Assembly (NCBI GenBank): GCA_903876615.1
Contig: CAIRAS010000188.1
Coordinates: 1-17,221 of the forward strand
Source of the DNA: an uncultured Holophagaceae bacterium
Lineage (GTDB): Bacteria; Acidobacteriota; Holophagae; Holophagales; Holophagaceae
Reading direction: 5' to 3'
DNA length: 17,221 nucleotides
Positions 6,773-14,151 of the stretch are shown here, piece by piece. Numbering within the stretch: position 1 is the stretch's first letter; the number at the start of each line of letters is the position of its first letter. Position numbers and translations under genes: made by a program. Under the pieces are notes generated by a model. It saw only the letters and a list, made by a program, of their open reading frames with translations. It was not told where the DNA came from and searched no databases.

Positions 6773-8729
6773 GCCTCCAGCCTCGCCAGGCGCGGGCTTC
6801 GGCCTTCGCCTGGGCGGTGGCTTGGCCGGTTCCACCATAGGCCTCGGCCTCCACGGCATCCGCCAGCGCGGCCAGGGCCTCCACGCGCTCTGGCCGCAGG
6901 GCGCCCAGCCGCTGCAGCCAGACCCGGGCCGTGTCGCCCGGTTGGGGCGGCCCGAACCGGCGGGTGCGGGCCAGCAGGGGCGCCAGTGCCCGGAGGCGGC
7001 CCGGCCCCGGCGGTGCCGGCCGCCAGAGTTGCCGCGTGCGCCAGAGTGTCCAGGCCAGGGCCAGCAGACTCAGGGCGGCCACCGGGGCGCGGGAGGGGGC
7101 CCGCCAGTGCCAGTCCCAGCCCTGGGCGCGGCCCTGGAGCCAGGCCAGGCCGCTCAGCTGGTCCTGGTCCGAGAAGCGCACCACGTAGCGCTCCCAGCGG
7201 TAGCGCAGGGCATCGAGCCAGCGGTCCAGGGCGCCGAAGGACGGGCCCTCGCCCGCGGCGCCGGCAGGGCCGGCGGGGGTCGGATCTGCGGTCCACCAGC
7301 GGCCTTCGTGCCAATACTCCACCCAGCTGTGGGCCTCGTTCTGGCTCACCCGGAAGTAGCCCCCCTCGGGGATCCAGGGACCCAGTCGGTAGCCATTCAC
7401 CACCCGGGCCGGAACCCCCCGGGCCCGGAGCATCAGGGCCAGGGCGGAGGCGAAGTACTCGCAGTGGCCAGCCTGGCTGCGCTCAAGGAAGTCCTCCAGG
7501 GGGTTGGCTGTCGTGCCGGAGGGGTTCTCCAGCGTGTAGCGGAAGCCCCGCAGGGTCGCCTCCAGGCTCTGGGCCAACCGGGGCGTGGGCAGGATGCCCG
7601 GTGCGAAGCGGAGGCTGGCCCGGCGGGCCGCTTCGTGGCCGGACTCCAGGGTTGTCAGCAGGTCCAGGCGGCGCGCGGTGAGGCGCCGCTCTGGATAGAC
7701 CAACTGCTGGGGATCCCAGGTCACCGTGACCGGAGCGGTGCGGGCCTGCGGATAGCGCCACCGGAGGCTGCCACCCGGGCCCGGGACCACGGGCAGCTCT
7801 TCCGGATCCAGGGAAGCTTGGGCTGCGGGCAGGACCAGGATGCCGTGGGCGCTGGGCGTGTAGAGAAGCTCCGCCCGCTGGAGCCCGGGCCCCCCCATCC
7901 GGATGCGGGGGAAGGCCGGTGTCTGTGGTGAGGGCTCCCAGCGAAGGCCCTGGACGGACTCCAGGGTGATCCCGCGGAGCAGGGCCAGCCCGCGCGCCCA
8001 CAGGGGGTTTGTGATGGGATCCACACCCGGCGGGGGTGCGATGCGCAGGGCCACCTCGGGGTTGGGTTCGAGGGGGCCACCCCCGGCCAAGTCCAGGCGT
8101 TCACTCAGGCCCGCCTGGGCGAGACCCGTCGCGGCCCTGGCCAGGAGGGCCGGCCGCAGGCCCAGGCTCAGGCGCGGCAGGATCACGAAGAACCCGGCGC
8201 CGAAGAGGGTGGCGGCGCCCACCCAGAGGGGCACCCAGGCCAGCGGCGGCCGGGGCGGGGGGCCCGGGCGCAGGGCCGCCGAGGGTTCCCAGGCCTGTTG
8301 AAGGAGGGCCAGGGTGGCGGCGCAGGCCCAGGCCAGCGCCCCGAAGAGGAAGATGAGGTCCGTGCCGGCGATGGCCGTGGTCAGGAACAGCAGGAAGCCA
8401 ATGAGCAGCAGCTGGCGTCGCTGGGGCAGCTCACGGGGCAGGGCCAGGCGCGCGCCGGCCAGGACGAACAGGGTCTGGATAGCCACAGGCAAGATCCCGT
8501 GGCCCCGGGCCAGGTTGCCCAGGAAGAGAAGCAGGGCGCCAACCTCCAGCCAGCGGCGGTGGCGATCCAGATCCCAGCGCAGCGCCTGCACCACTGCCGC
8601 CGCAACCAGCGGCAGGACCATCAGCGCCAGCTCCCCGGGCTCGTAGATCCCCGTGGCGACCGTGGCACCCAGGGCCACCCAGAGCGGCAGGTGGTCGCTC
8701 CAGGGGGCCCACCGGAGCCTCAAGCCCAC
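6759..8729 (-). CDS. TgpA-like membrane protein with periplasmic transglutaminase core
   Basis: The product is 656 residues. It starts with about six or seven hydrophobic helices (residues about 12-190), the DUF3488/TgpA-type N-terminus. A soluble region and a transglutaminase core follow: Cys423 in GHCEYFAS, His467 in EAHSWVEYW and Asp482 in ADPTP form the expected catalytic triad. A further membrane helix lies near 547-567, and the C-terminal tail resembles DUF4129. Family members are inner-membrane proteins with the enzyme domain outside the cytoplasm. The acyl donor substrate is not known. The start is a GTG with GGGGAG 6 bases upstream. It overlaps the end of anmK by 10 bases, so translation is probably coupled and the two may share a role at the cell envelope. 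Its 3' end overlaps the slipin gene. Confidence 0.9.
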   Translation of the reverse strand: MGLRLRWAPWSDHLPLWVALGATVATGIYEPGELALMVLPLVAAAVVQALRWDLDRHRRWLEVGALLLFLGNLARGHGILPVAIQTLFVLAGARLALPRELPQRRQLLLIGFLLFLTTAIAGTDLIFLFGALAWACAATLALLQQAWEPSAALRPGPPPRPPLAWVPLWVGAATLFGAGFFVILPRLSLGLRPALLARAATGLAQAGLSERLDLAGGGPLEPNPEVALRIAPPPGVDPITNPLWARGLALLRGITLESVQGLRWEPSPQTPAFPRIRMGGPGLQRAELLYTPSAHGILVLPAAQASLDPEELPVVPGPGGSLRWRYPQARTAPVTVTWDPQQLVYPERRLTARRLDLLTTLESGHEAARRASLRFAPGILPTPRLAQSLEATLRGFRYTLENPSGTTANPLEDFLERSQAGHCEYFASALALMLRARGVPARVVNGYRLGPWIPEGGYFRVSQNEAHSWVEYWHEGRWWTADPTPAGPAGAAGEGPSFGALDRWLDALRYRWERYVVRFSDQDQLSGLAWLQGRAQGWDWHWRAPSRAPVAALSLLALAWTLWRTRQLWRPAPPGPGRLRALAPLLARTRRFGPPQPGDTARVWLQRLGALRPERVEALAALADAVEAEAYGGTGQATAQAKAEARAWRGWRPTSP

Positions 8730-9841
8730 ACCCAGCTCCCCAGCACCACGGGCCGGGCGGCCCCGGTGACTTCCGGCAGGTTCCCGGGCAGGCCCAGGGC
8801 GCTGGCGGCGCCCAGCAGGGCCCAGCTCACCGCTTCCCGCGCACCGGAGGGGAACGCAGTGTCATCTTCCAGGGGCAGGGGCAGCCGGTCCGCCAGTTCC
8901 TGGCGCACCCGCTGATGGCGGGCGCCACCGCCGCTGACCAGCCCCCGCAGGCCCGCAGGCCAGGGGGTCACGCGGGTGGCCTCCTGGGCCACAGCGCCAG
9001 CCGTGAAGGCCGCCAGGGTGGCCAGCCGATCCGCCAGGGGCAGGGCCTCGAGGGCTTCCGCCTCGGTGTCCAGCCAGGCTTCGCCGAACACCTCCCGGCC
9101 CGTGGACTTCGGGGGGGGCGCCGTGAAGTAGGGATGCTGCAGCCAGCGTCCCAGGAGGTGGTCTGCGACCTGACCCGTGGCGGCGGCGCCGTCGGGGTCG
9201 AAGGGCAGACCCAGCCAGCGCTGGGCGGCGAGGTCCAGCAGGGACATGCCGGGACCTGTGTCCCAGGCGCGGGTCTGCTGGCCATCCCAGATGGTCAGGT
9301 TCGCGATGCCGCCGAGGTTGAGGGCCAGCCAGGGGCCGGCGCCATGCAGCCAGCGCTCGGGCAGGGGCACCAGGGGGGCGCCCTGGCCGCCCAGGGCCAG
9401 GTCCCGGCGGCGGAGATCCCACACCACGGGACAACCGAGGGCCTCGGCCAGCACATAGGGATCCGCCAGCTGCAGGCTCGCGCCCTTGGCGGGGTGGTGC
9501 TGGACAGTCTGGCCGTGGAGCGCGGCCAGGTCCGGTCGCAGGTTCAGCCTGGCGCACAGGTCGTAGGCTGCCCGGGCATGGTGGTTGCCGAGGCGCCGCT
9601 GAAGGATGCAGAGCGCCGCCGGGTCCAGGTGGTTGGAGGCCGCCGCCAGCACCTCGGCCCGCACCGGGTCCGGGTAGGGGGCGCTGTGGTGGCCCAGGAG
9701 GGCACGGAAGGGCCGCCCGGTCTGGAAGCCGCCGGGCTCCACCTCGATGGCCACGACGTCCACGCCATCGGCGCTGGTGCCCGACATCAGGCCCAGCACG
9801 CGCCAGGGACGGTCCTCCGGGAGCGGGACGCGGGTTTGCAT
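8720..9841 (-). CDS. anmK: Anhydro-N-acetylmuramic acid kinase
   Basis: AnmK phosphorylates and opens 1,6-anhydro-MurNAc released during peptidoglycan turnover, giving MurNAc-6-phosphate for cell wall recycling in the cytoplasm. The product is 373 residues, close to the usual 370. MSGTSADGVD (residues 19-28) is the signature phosphate-binding motif. NLGGIANLT (about 172-180), WDTGPG (Asp194, probably the catalytic Asp) and SGGGARH near the C-terminus match the family. The usual Asn after DTGPG is Met here. No clear ribosome site precedes the ATG at 9841, and no in-frame alternative start exists just upstream. It is the first gene of a two-gene unit with the transglutaminase gene and is divergent from the zinc-ribbon gene. 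Confidence 0.93.
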   Translation of the reverse strand: MQTRVPLPEDRPWRVLGLMSGTSADGVDVVAIEVEPGGFQTGRPFRALLGHHSAPYPDPVRAEVLAAASNHLDPAALCILQRRLGNHHARAAYDLCARLNLRPDLAALHGQTVQHHPAKGASLQLADPYVLAEALGCPVVWDLRRRDLALGGQGAPLVPLPERWLHGAGPWLALNLGGIANLTIWDGQQTRAWDTGPGMSLLDLAAQRWLGLPFDPDGAAATGQVADHLLGRWLQHPYFTAPPPKSTGREVFGEAWLDTEAEALEALPLADRLATLAAFTAGAVAQEATRVTPWPAGLRGLVSGGGARHQRVRQELADRLPLPLEDDTAFPSGAREAVSWALLGAASALGLPGNLPEVTGAARPVVLGSWVWA

Positions 9842-9909
9842 GCTGCTGATGATGCCAGCAAGTACCCATGGCCGTGGATGCGGATACCCTTGGGGCGTCG
9901 GGGGTATCC

Positions 9910-10491
9910 ATGACCACCATCATCGTCCTCATCATCATCGGCGTTGTCCTCTACCTCGTGCTGCGGGGTCGGCAGGATCAGCCCGAACAGCTGGGCGCTT
10001 CGCGCCGGGCGCTGCCCACGGGCCCGCTGGAGCCCCACACCTTCGCCTGTCCCTACCCCAAGTGCCCCACCTGCGGCGCCACCGGCGACAAGATGAAGCA
10101 GGACTGGGATGGGCTCCGCTCCGTCAAGTGGTCCTGCGGCTACTGCAGCGCCGTGGCGGGCGTGCAGTCCCTCAAGGACGAAGAGCTGCCCCCTTCGGCC
10201 CGCCGTCAGCTGGGTCTGGATGCTCCGGCCCAGGGCTCCATGCCCATGCAGCAGGGCGGCTACGGACCGGGCGGCGGTGGCATGGGCGGGCTGCTGACGG
10301 GCATGATGCTCGGCAGCATGATGGGCGGCGAGCGCCACCATGATCACCGCGGGCAGAACGGCGATGGCTTCGGCGGCGACACCTCCGGAGGCTCCTCCAG
10401 CGACTGGGGCGAGTCCAACTCCGGGTCCGACGACTGGGGCGACTCCGGGGGTGGTGACTCCGGCGGCGGCGATTCGGGCGGCGACTGGTAG
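9910..10491 (+). CDS. Small membrane-anchored zinc-ribbon protein with Gly/Asp-rich tail, unknown function
   Basis: I do not recognise a named family. I chose the ATG at 9910 (193 residues) because GGGGG lies just before it and the hydrophobic helix TIIVLIIIGVVLYLVL then starts at once. An in-frame ATG at 9868 lacks a ribosome site. After the helix and a basic linker, CPYPKCPTCG and a later CGYC look like a four-cysteine zinc ribbon (about residues 44-80). The rest is low complexity: a Gly/Met-rich middle, then Ser, Gly and Asp repeats such as GDSGGGDSGGGDSGG ending in Trp. The acidic tail could bind metal or a partner. It stands alone between divergent anmK and the receptor gene. Confidence 0.75.
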   Translation: MTTIIVLIIIGVVLYLVLRGRQDQPEQLGASRRALPTGPLEPHTFACPYPKCPTCGATGDKMKQDWDGLRSVKWSCGYCSAVAGVQSLKDEELPPSARRQLGLDAPAQGSMPMQQGGYGPGGGGMGGLLTGMMLGSMMGGERHHDHRGQNGDGFGGDTSGGSSSDWGESNSGSDDWGDSGGGDSGGGDSGGDW

Positions 10492-10538
10492 GACCTTGCT
10501 TTTCGTCCACGCCTGACGCCCGGCTGCAAGCTTGGGTC

Positions 10539-10563
10539 GCGAGTGCCTGATTTGCGTGCTCGC
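10539..10563 (+). terminator. Weak hairpin after the zinc-ribbon gene
   Basis: GCGAG (10539-10543) pairs with CTCGC (10559-10563), and the stem can extend to eight pairs with two wobbles. No T-run follows, so it is not a typical intrinsic terminator. It may assist Rho-dependent ending or stabilise the 3' end. Confidence 0.25.
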
Positions 10564-10584
10564 AGATAAATGACGGCTAAGTAT

Positions 10585-10640
10585 TAAATGCCCGTCTAGA
10601 CATTTATATTGAATTGCCGCGTGGATTATCCATGATGGAT
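10585..10640 (+). promoter_or_regulatory. AT-rich promoter/operator region upstream of the TonB-dependent receptor gene
   Basis: This is the most AT-rich stretch in this part of the window. It holds two inverted repeats: TAAATG/CATTTA with a 10-base spacer (10585-10606) and ATCCAT-G-ATGGAT (10628-10640), the latter perfect around one central base. A possible promoter is TTGAAT (10609-10614) with CATGAT (10631-10636) at 16-base spacing, in which case the second palindrome would cover the -10 and could be a repressor site. The hexamers match consensus only moderately. Confidence 0.3.
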
Positions 10641-10659
10641 TCATTCACATTCTAAATTC

Positions 10660-10686
10660 GGCCATCCGATGGTGGCCTTTCTTTTT
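10660..10686 (+). terminator. Terminator-like hairpin in the leader of the receptor gene
   Basis: GGCCATC (10660-10666), loop CGAT, and GGTGGCC (10671-10677) form a 7-bp stem with one G-U pair. TTTCTTTTT follows at once. This is the form of an intrinsic terminator, yet it ends directly before the AGGAG ribosome site (10687-10691) of the receptor gene, so it lies between promoter and start codon. It could attenuate receptor expression or insulate the gene from upstream reading. Confidence 0.6.
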
Positions 10687-10697
10687 AGGAGCCAGCC

Positions 10698-13415
10698 ATG
10701 CTGAGCCGTCGCTTGCGGTATCTGTCCCTGGTGCTCGCGTCCGGAGCCCTCCTGTCCGCCCAGACCACGGGCGGGGTGCAGGGCCGCGTGCTGGATCCCA
10801 AGGGGCGGCCGGTGGCTGGCGCCCGGGTTTCCATTACCGGCGCGGGCTTGCAGGGTGGGCGGAACACCACGACAGATGAGTCCGGTGCCTACCGATTCGG
10901 CCTCATCCCGCCGGGTGTCTGCTCCATCACTGCCGTGAAGGAGGGTCTGAACACGGCCAAGGCGCAGGTGCAGATCGGGCTCGACCGCATCGCCTCCGTG
11001 GACCTCACCCTGAACGCCGTGGCCACGGCCACAGTGGAGGTGTTCGAGGCGAACGAGTCCATGGACCTCAAGGCCACCACCGTCGGTGCCAACTTCACCA
11101 GCGAGGCGATCCTGAAGCTTCCCACCTCCCGGGACTTCGCCAACATCGCGCTGCTCTCCCCGGGCGTGACCCAGGACAGCGCCGGGTTCAAGGTCTACGG
11201 CTCCTCCGGTGCCGAGAACAACTTCATGGTGGACGGCATCAACACCACCAACGTGGAGTTCGGCACCCAGGGCAAGAAGATCCCCCAGGAGTTCGTGCAG
11301 GAATTCCAGGTGAAGACGGGGGGCTACGAGGCCGAATACGGCAAGGCCACCGGCGGCATCATCAACGTCATCACCAAGTCCGGCGGCAACGAGTTCACCG
11401 GGGATGTCTTCGCCTACACCGAAGGCAACATCTTCAAGAGTGGCAACCAGCACGCGAACGACGCCAACCTCAGGCAGAAGCCCCTGCTCATGGAGAACAA
11501 GACCACGGAGTTCGGGTTCGATGTCGGTGGCCCCATCATCAAGGACAAGCTCTGGTTCTTCGCGGCCTATGACCGGCGCAGCGCCAGCCAGATCAACCAG
11601 GTGCGCGTGCCGGGTCCGGACCTGGGGCTCAAGGCCCCCACGGACTCCTCGCGGGATCTGTACGCGGTGAAGCTCACCTGGCACCTGGCCGAGAATCAGA
11701 GCCTCATCGCCTCCATCCTGGGCGATCCCCAGAAGGTGACGGGTGCGGTCAAGGATCCCCAGGGAGCCGCCTCCACCTGGGAAGGCACCAACAAGGTGGG
11801 CGGCACCGACCTCAGCCTGCGCTATGAACTCACGGGCCCAGCCTGGTTCCTTCAGCTCCAGGGCAGCCAGCACAACGAGAAGAACTCCATCCTCGCCGGC
11901 GGCGCCGGAGCCACCCTCGTCCAGACGATCGACAACACCACCCAGCAGGCCACGGGCGGGTTTGGCCGCTTCGACGACAAGGACTTCACACGCACGAACC
12001 TGACCGGGTCTTTCACCTACTACGCTGGCACCCACGAGCTCAAGGCCGGCTTCGACCTCCAGACCGACAAGGCCACCATCAGCCGCGGCTACTCGGGCGG
12101 GCAGCAGGTGACGGACTACGGCGACGGCAGCTACTCCCACTACTACTGGACCGTGGCCGGGGCGGACGTGAACAACGCTCCCAGCATCATCTTCCATGCC
12201 TCGCCCAAGCATGAGAGTGCGGGCTACTTCCTGCAGGACAAGTGGTCCCTCCGCCCCAGCCTTACGCTGAACCTCGGGGTGCGGCTCGACACCACCAACA
12301 TCAAGGACCAGCACGGGGCGACCAAGATCTCCCTCAAGGACCAGTGGGCCCCGCGGCTCGGGCTGGCCTGGGACTGGGCCGGCAAGGGCCAGGACAAGGT
12401 CTACCTGAGCCTGTCGCGCTTCTACGAGCAGGTTCCCCTGGATCTGGTCATCCGCTCCTTCAGCGACGAGAGCAATCCCACCATCTTCAACTTCAGCCGC
12501 ACCAGCCTCACGCCCAATCCGGCCGCGGGCACCAGTGCCATCGTGGGCTCCTACATTGAGCCGGTGGACCCGGACCTGAAGGGCCAGTACTCCGATGAGT
12601 TCATCCTGGGTGCAGAGACCACCGTGGCTCCCAACCTGGTGCTCGGCGCCAAGTACATCCGCCGCTATATGGGGCGGGCCATCGAGGACTCCCTCGACGT
12701 GAACAGCACCTCCGGCGACTACTTCATCATGAACCCCGGGTTCAGCGTGACGGGCAAGCAGTATCCCCGCGCCTACCGGGACTACCAGGGCGTGGAGGTG
12801 AGCGCCCAGAAGAAGTTTGCGGACCACTACACTTGGCAGGTCTCGTACCTGTGGAGCCAGCTCGAGGGCAACTACGAGGGCGCCTACCAGGGCGTGGGCG
12901 GTGCCGATGGCTCAGGTCAGCTGGATCCCAACATCAACTCCGCCTTTGATGAACCGGCCTTCATGGTGAACAGCTACGGCAAGCTCAGTGGGGACCGGAC
13001 CCACCAGCTGAAGTTCAACGGCTACTACGAGTGGGATTCAGGTCTCACCGTGGGCGCCGCCTTCACCTTTGCCTCCGGGACGCCCGTGAACCGCCTGGGC
13101 TACGCCGACCAGGTGCTGCCCTTCCCCTACACCCGCTACGAGCTGTTCCTCATGCCCCGCGGTACCGCGGGCCGCACCCCGGAGAGTGCTCGCCTGGACG
13201 TGAACGTGGGCTACGCCTTCAAAGTGGCCGGCAAGAAGACGGTCCGCCTGATGCTGGACGTCACCAACCTGTTGAACAGCCAAGTCGAGACGGCGTTTGA
13301 CCAGCGCTACAACTTCACCGGCTTGGACTCGGGCCTGACGAACCCCTACTACAAGGCCCCCGTGGCCTTCCAGGCCCCCCGCTCGGTCCGCCTGGGGCTC
13401 CGCTACAGCTTCTGA
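10698..13415 (+). CDS. TonB-dependent receptor with N-terminal carboxypeptidase-regulatory-like domain (Oar-like)
   Basis: The product is 905 residues, predicted to sit in the outer membrane. A signal peptide (about 1-21, ending LLSA) is followed by a carboxypeptidase-regulatory-like beta-sandwich (about 25-105; GRVLDPKGRPVAGARV and SGAYRFGLIPPG are typical). The plug region (about 115-235) contains NNFMVDGINTTN and EYGKATGGIINVITKSGG, both hallmarks of Oar-type receptors. The remainder is a beta-barrel of alternating aromatic strands, and the last residue is Phe, as expected for outer membrane insertion. Such receptors import large or scarce ligands using TonB energy. The ligand cannot be told from sequence, and no TonB, ExbB or SusD-like partner is next to it. 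AGGAG sits 6 bases before the ATG. Expression may be controlled by the hairpin and palindromes upstream. Confidence 0.93.
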   Translation: MLSRRLRYLSLVLASGALLSAQTTGGVQGRVLDPKGRPVAGARVSITGAGLQGGRNTTTDESGAYRFGLIPPGVCSITAVKEGLNTAKAQVQIGLDRIASVDLTLNAVATATVEVFEANESMDLKATTVGANFTSEAILKLPTSRDFANIALLSPGVTQDSAGFKVYGSSGAENNFMVDGINTTNVEFGTQGKKIPQEFVQEFQVKTGGYEAEYGKATGGIINVITKSGGNEFTGDVFAYTEGNIFKSGNQHANDANLRQKPLLMENKTTEFGFDVGGPIIKDKLWFFAAYDRRSASQINQVRVPGPDLGLKAPTDSSRDLYAVKLTWHLAENQSLIASILGDPQKVTGAVKDPQGAASTWEGTNKVGGTDLSLRYELTGPAWFLQLQGSQHNEKNSILAGGAGATLVQTIDNTTQQATGGFGRFDDKDFTRTNLTGSFTYYAGTHELKAGFDLQTDKATISRGYSGGQQVTDYGDGSYSHYYWTVAGADVNNAPSIIFHASPKHESAGYFLQDKWSLRPSLTLNLGVRLDTTNIKDQHGATKISLKDQWAPRLGLAWDWAGKGQDKVYLSLSRFYEQVPLDLVIRSFSDESNPTIFNFSRTSLTPNPAAGTSAIVGSYIEPVDPDLKGQYSDEFILGAETTVAPNLVLGAKYIRRYMGRAIEDSLDVNSTSGDYFIMNPGFSVTGKQYPRAYRDYQGVEVSAQKKFADHYTWQVSYLWSQLEGNYEGAYQGVGGADGSGQLDPNINSAFDEPAFMVNSYGKLSGDRTHQLKFNGYYEWDSGLTVGAAFTFASGTPVNRLGYADQVLPFPYTRYELFLMPRGTAGRTPESARLDVNVGYAFKVAGKKTVRLMLDVTNLLNSQVETAFDQRYNFTGLDSGLTNPYYKAPVAFQAPRSVRLGLRYSF

Positions 13416-13435
13416 GCCAGCCCAACCTCCAACCT

Positions 13436-13467
13436 GTGGCGGCCCCGTTTGGGGCCGTCGCTGTTTC
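13436..13467 (+). terminator. Intrinsic terminator after the receptor gene
   Basis: GGCCCC (13441-13446), loop GTTT, GGGGCC (13451-13456) form a perfect GC stem, and outer bases extend it to about 11 pairs with wobbles. A short T-rich tail (TGTTTC) follows. It lies between the convergent receptor and gatC genes and reaches the gatC stop codon. Confidence 0.7.
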
Positions 13468-13751
13468 TACAGCACCTTCGGCACCACGAACATGCCCCGG
13501 TCCTGGGCCGGGGCATTGGCCAGGGCCTGCGCCTGGCTGAAGGAGCTGCCGGGCTCGTCCGCCCGGCGGGGCAGGGGCTGCTGCAAGCCCATGACCATGG
13601 GCTCAATGGCCTCCAGCGGCAGCTCGTCCAGGCTGGCCGCGTGGCTCAGCATCCGCGCCATGGCCTCGCGCATGGGCTCGATCTCGTCCTCCCGCAAGCT
13701 CAAGTGCGCCAGCTGCGCGCACCGCAAGACGTCCTCACGCGTGACTTCCAT
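13467..13751 (-). CDS. gatC: Aspartyl/glutamyl-tRNA amidotransferase subunit C
   Basis: GatC is the small subunit of GatCAB, which converts Glu-tRNA(Gln) and/or Asp-tRNA(Asn) to the amide forms. The product is 94 residues, the normal length. VTREDVLRCAQLAHLSLREDE near the start, the helix with MLSHAASLDELPLEAIEP, and the LPRRADEP segment match the family. The ATG at 13751 has GGGAG 6 bases upstream. An upstream in-frame extension to 13865 is not family-like and was not used. No gatA or gatB follows, since the next gene is convergent, so the complex is encoded at separate loci. Confidence 0.92.
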   Translation of the reverse strand: MEVTREDVLRCAQLAHLSLREDEIEPMREAMARMLSHAASLDELPLEAIEPMVMGLQQPLPRRADEPGSSFSQAQALANAPAQDRGMFVVPKVL

Positions 13752-14151
13752 GACAACTCCCGGGCAAGCACAGGCTAACCAGATTTCATCACAGCCCAGA
13801 ATCCAGGCTGGGGCAAGGATCAAGCAATGAGGCAGTCCAGCGCCCATCCCCTTCATCCCCTGCATCCCTGTTTAAAAAAACCACCTGGTTCTCGGCCAGA
13901 CTCCGCAAAAAAGACGCTCCACGAAGGTCACGAAGATGCCCTGTCGGCACGATGACTGCGCCTTCGTGGTCCTTCGGTGTATTTCTTCGTGTCCTTTGTG
14001 GAGATCTTTGAAAGCCAAATTTGGAGGAGCAAGGCCGATAACAAGGAAAAACTAAAACAGGGATAACTGCGGATGAAGGGGATAGGAAGGCCCTGTCCTT
14101 GAACCTCGCTGTGAAAACAGAAAGGGGACGTTGAATCCTGGTGCAGGGCGC
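13752..14151. other. 400-base non-coding stretch between gatC and tsaD
   Basis: No plausible gene lies here. It is clearly more AT-rich than the flanking genes, with A-runs at 13873-13880 and 13906-13912. The gatC promoter should be at its left end. Most of the interior is the nested inverted repeat described separately. The right end (14087-14151) shows nothing I can name. Confidence 0.7.
13844..14086. repeat. Nested imperfect inverted repeat (possible intergenic palindromic or MITE-like element)
   Basis: The outer arms are 13844-13873 and 14055-14086. The reverse complement of the left arm matches the right arm (AAACAGGGAT, then GGATGAAGGGGAT) with three inserted bases and few changes. The inner arms are 13917-13936 and 13984-14003, matching at 18 of 20 bases (CTCCACGAAGGTCACGAAGA against CTCCACAAAGGACACGAAGA). 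Between the inner arms is a further related stretch, CTTCGTGGTCCTTCGGTG, and a small TGCC/GGCA hairpin. No coding sequence or clear target duplication is seen. Similar CACGAAG-type imperfect repeats are known between genes of many bacteria. Whether this one is repeated elsewhere in the genome cannot be told from the window. Confidence 0.65.

Noticed and set aside
5915..6859. Open frame on the minus strand over the slipin gene
   Set aside because: The plus-strand slipin is a clear family match with a good ribosome site, and the antisense product resembles nothing.
10641..12827. 728-codon open frame on the minus strand over the receptor gene
   Set aside because: The receptor on the plus strand has signal peptide, plug motifs and a barrel end. 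The antisense frame is a composition artefact.
13752..13865. N-terminal extension of gatC
   Set aside because: The extra residues are not family-like, and the ATG at 13751 has a good ribosome site and gives the normal GatC length.
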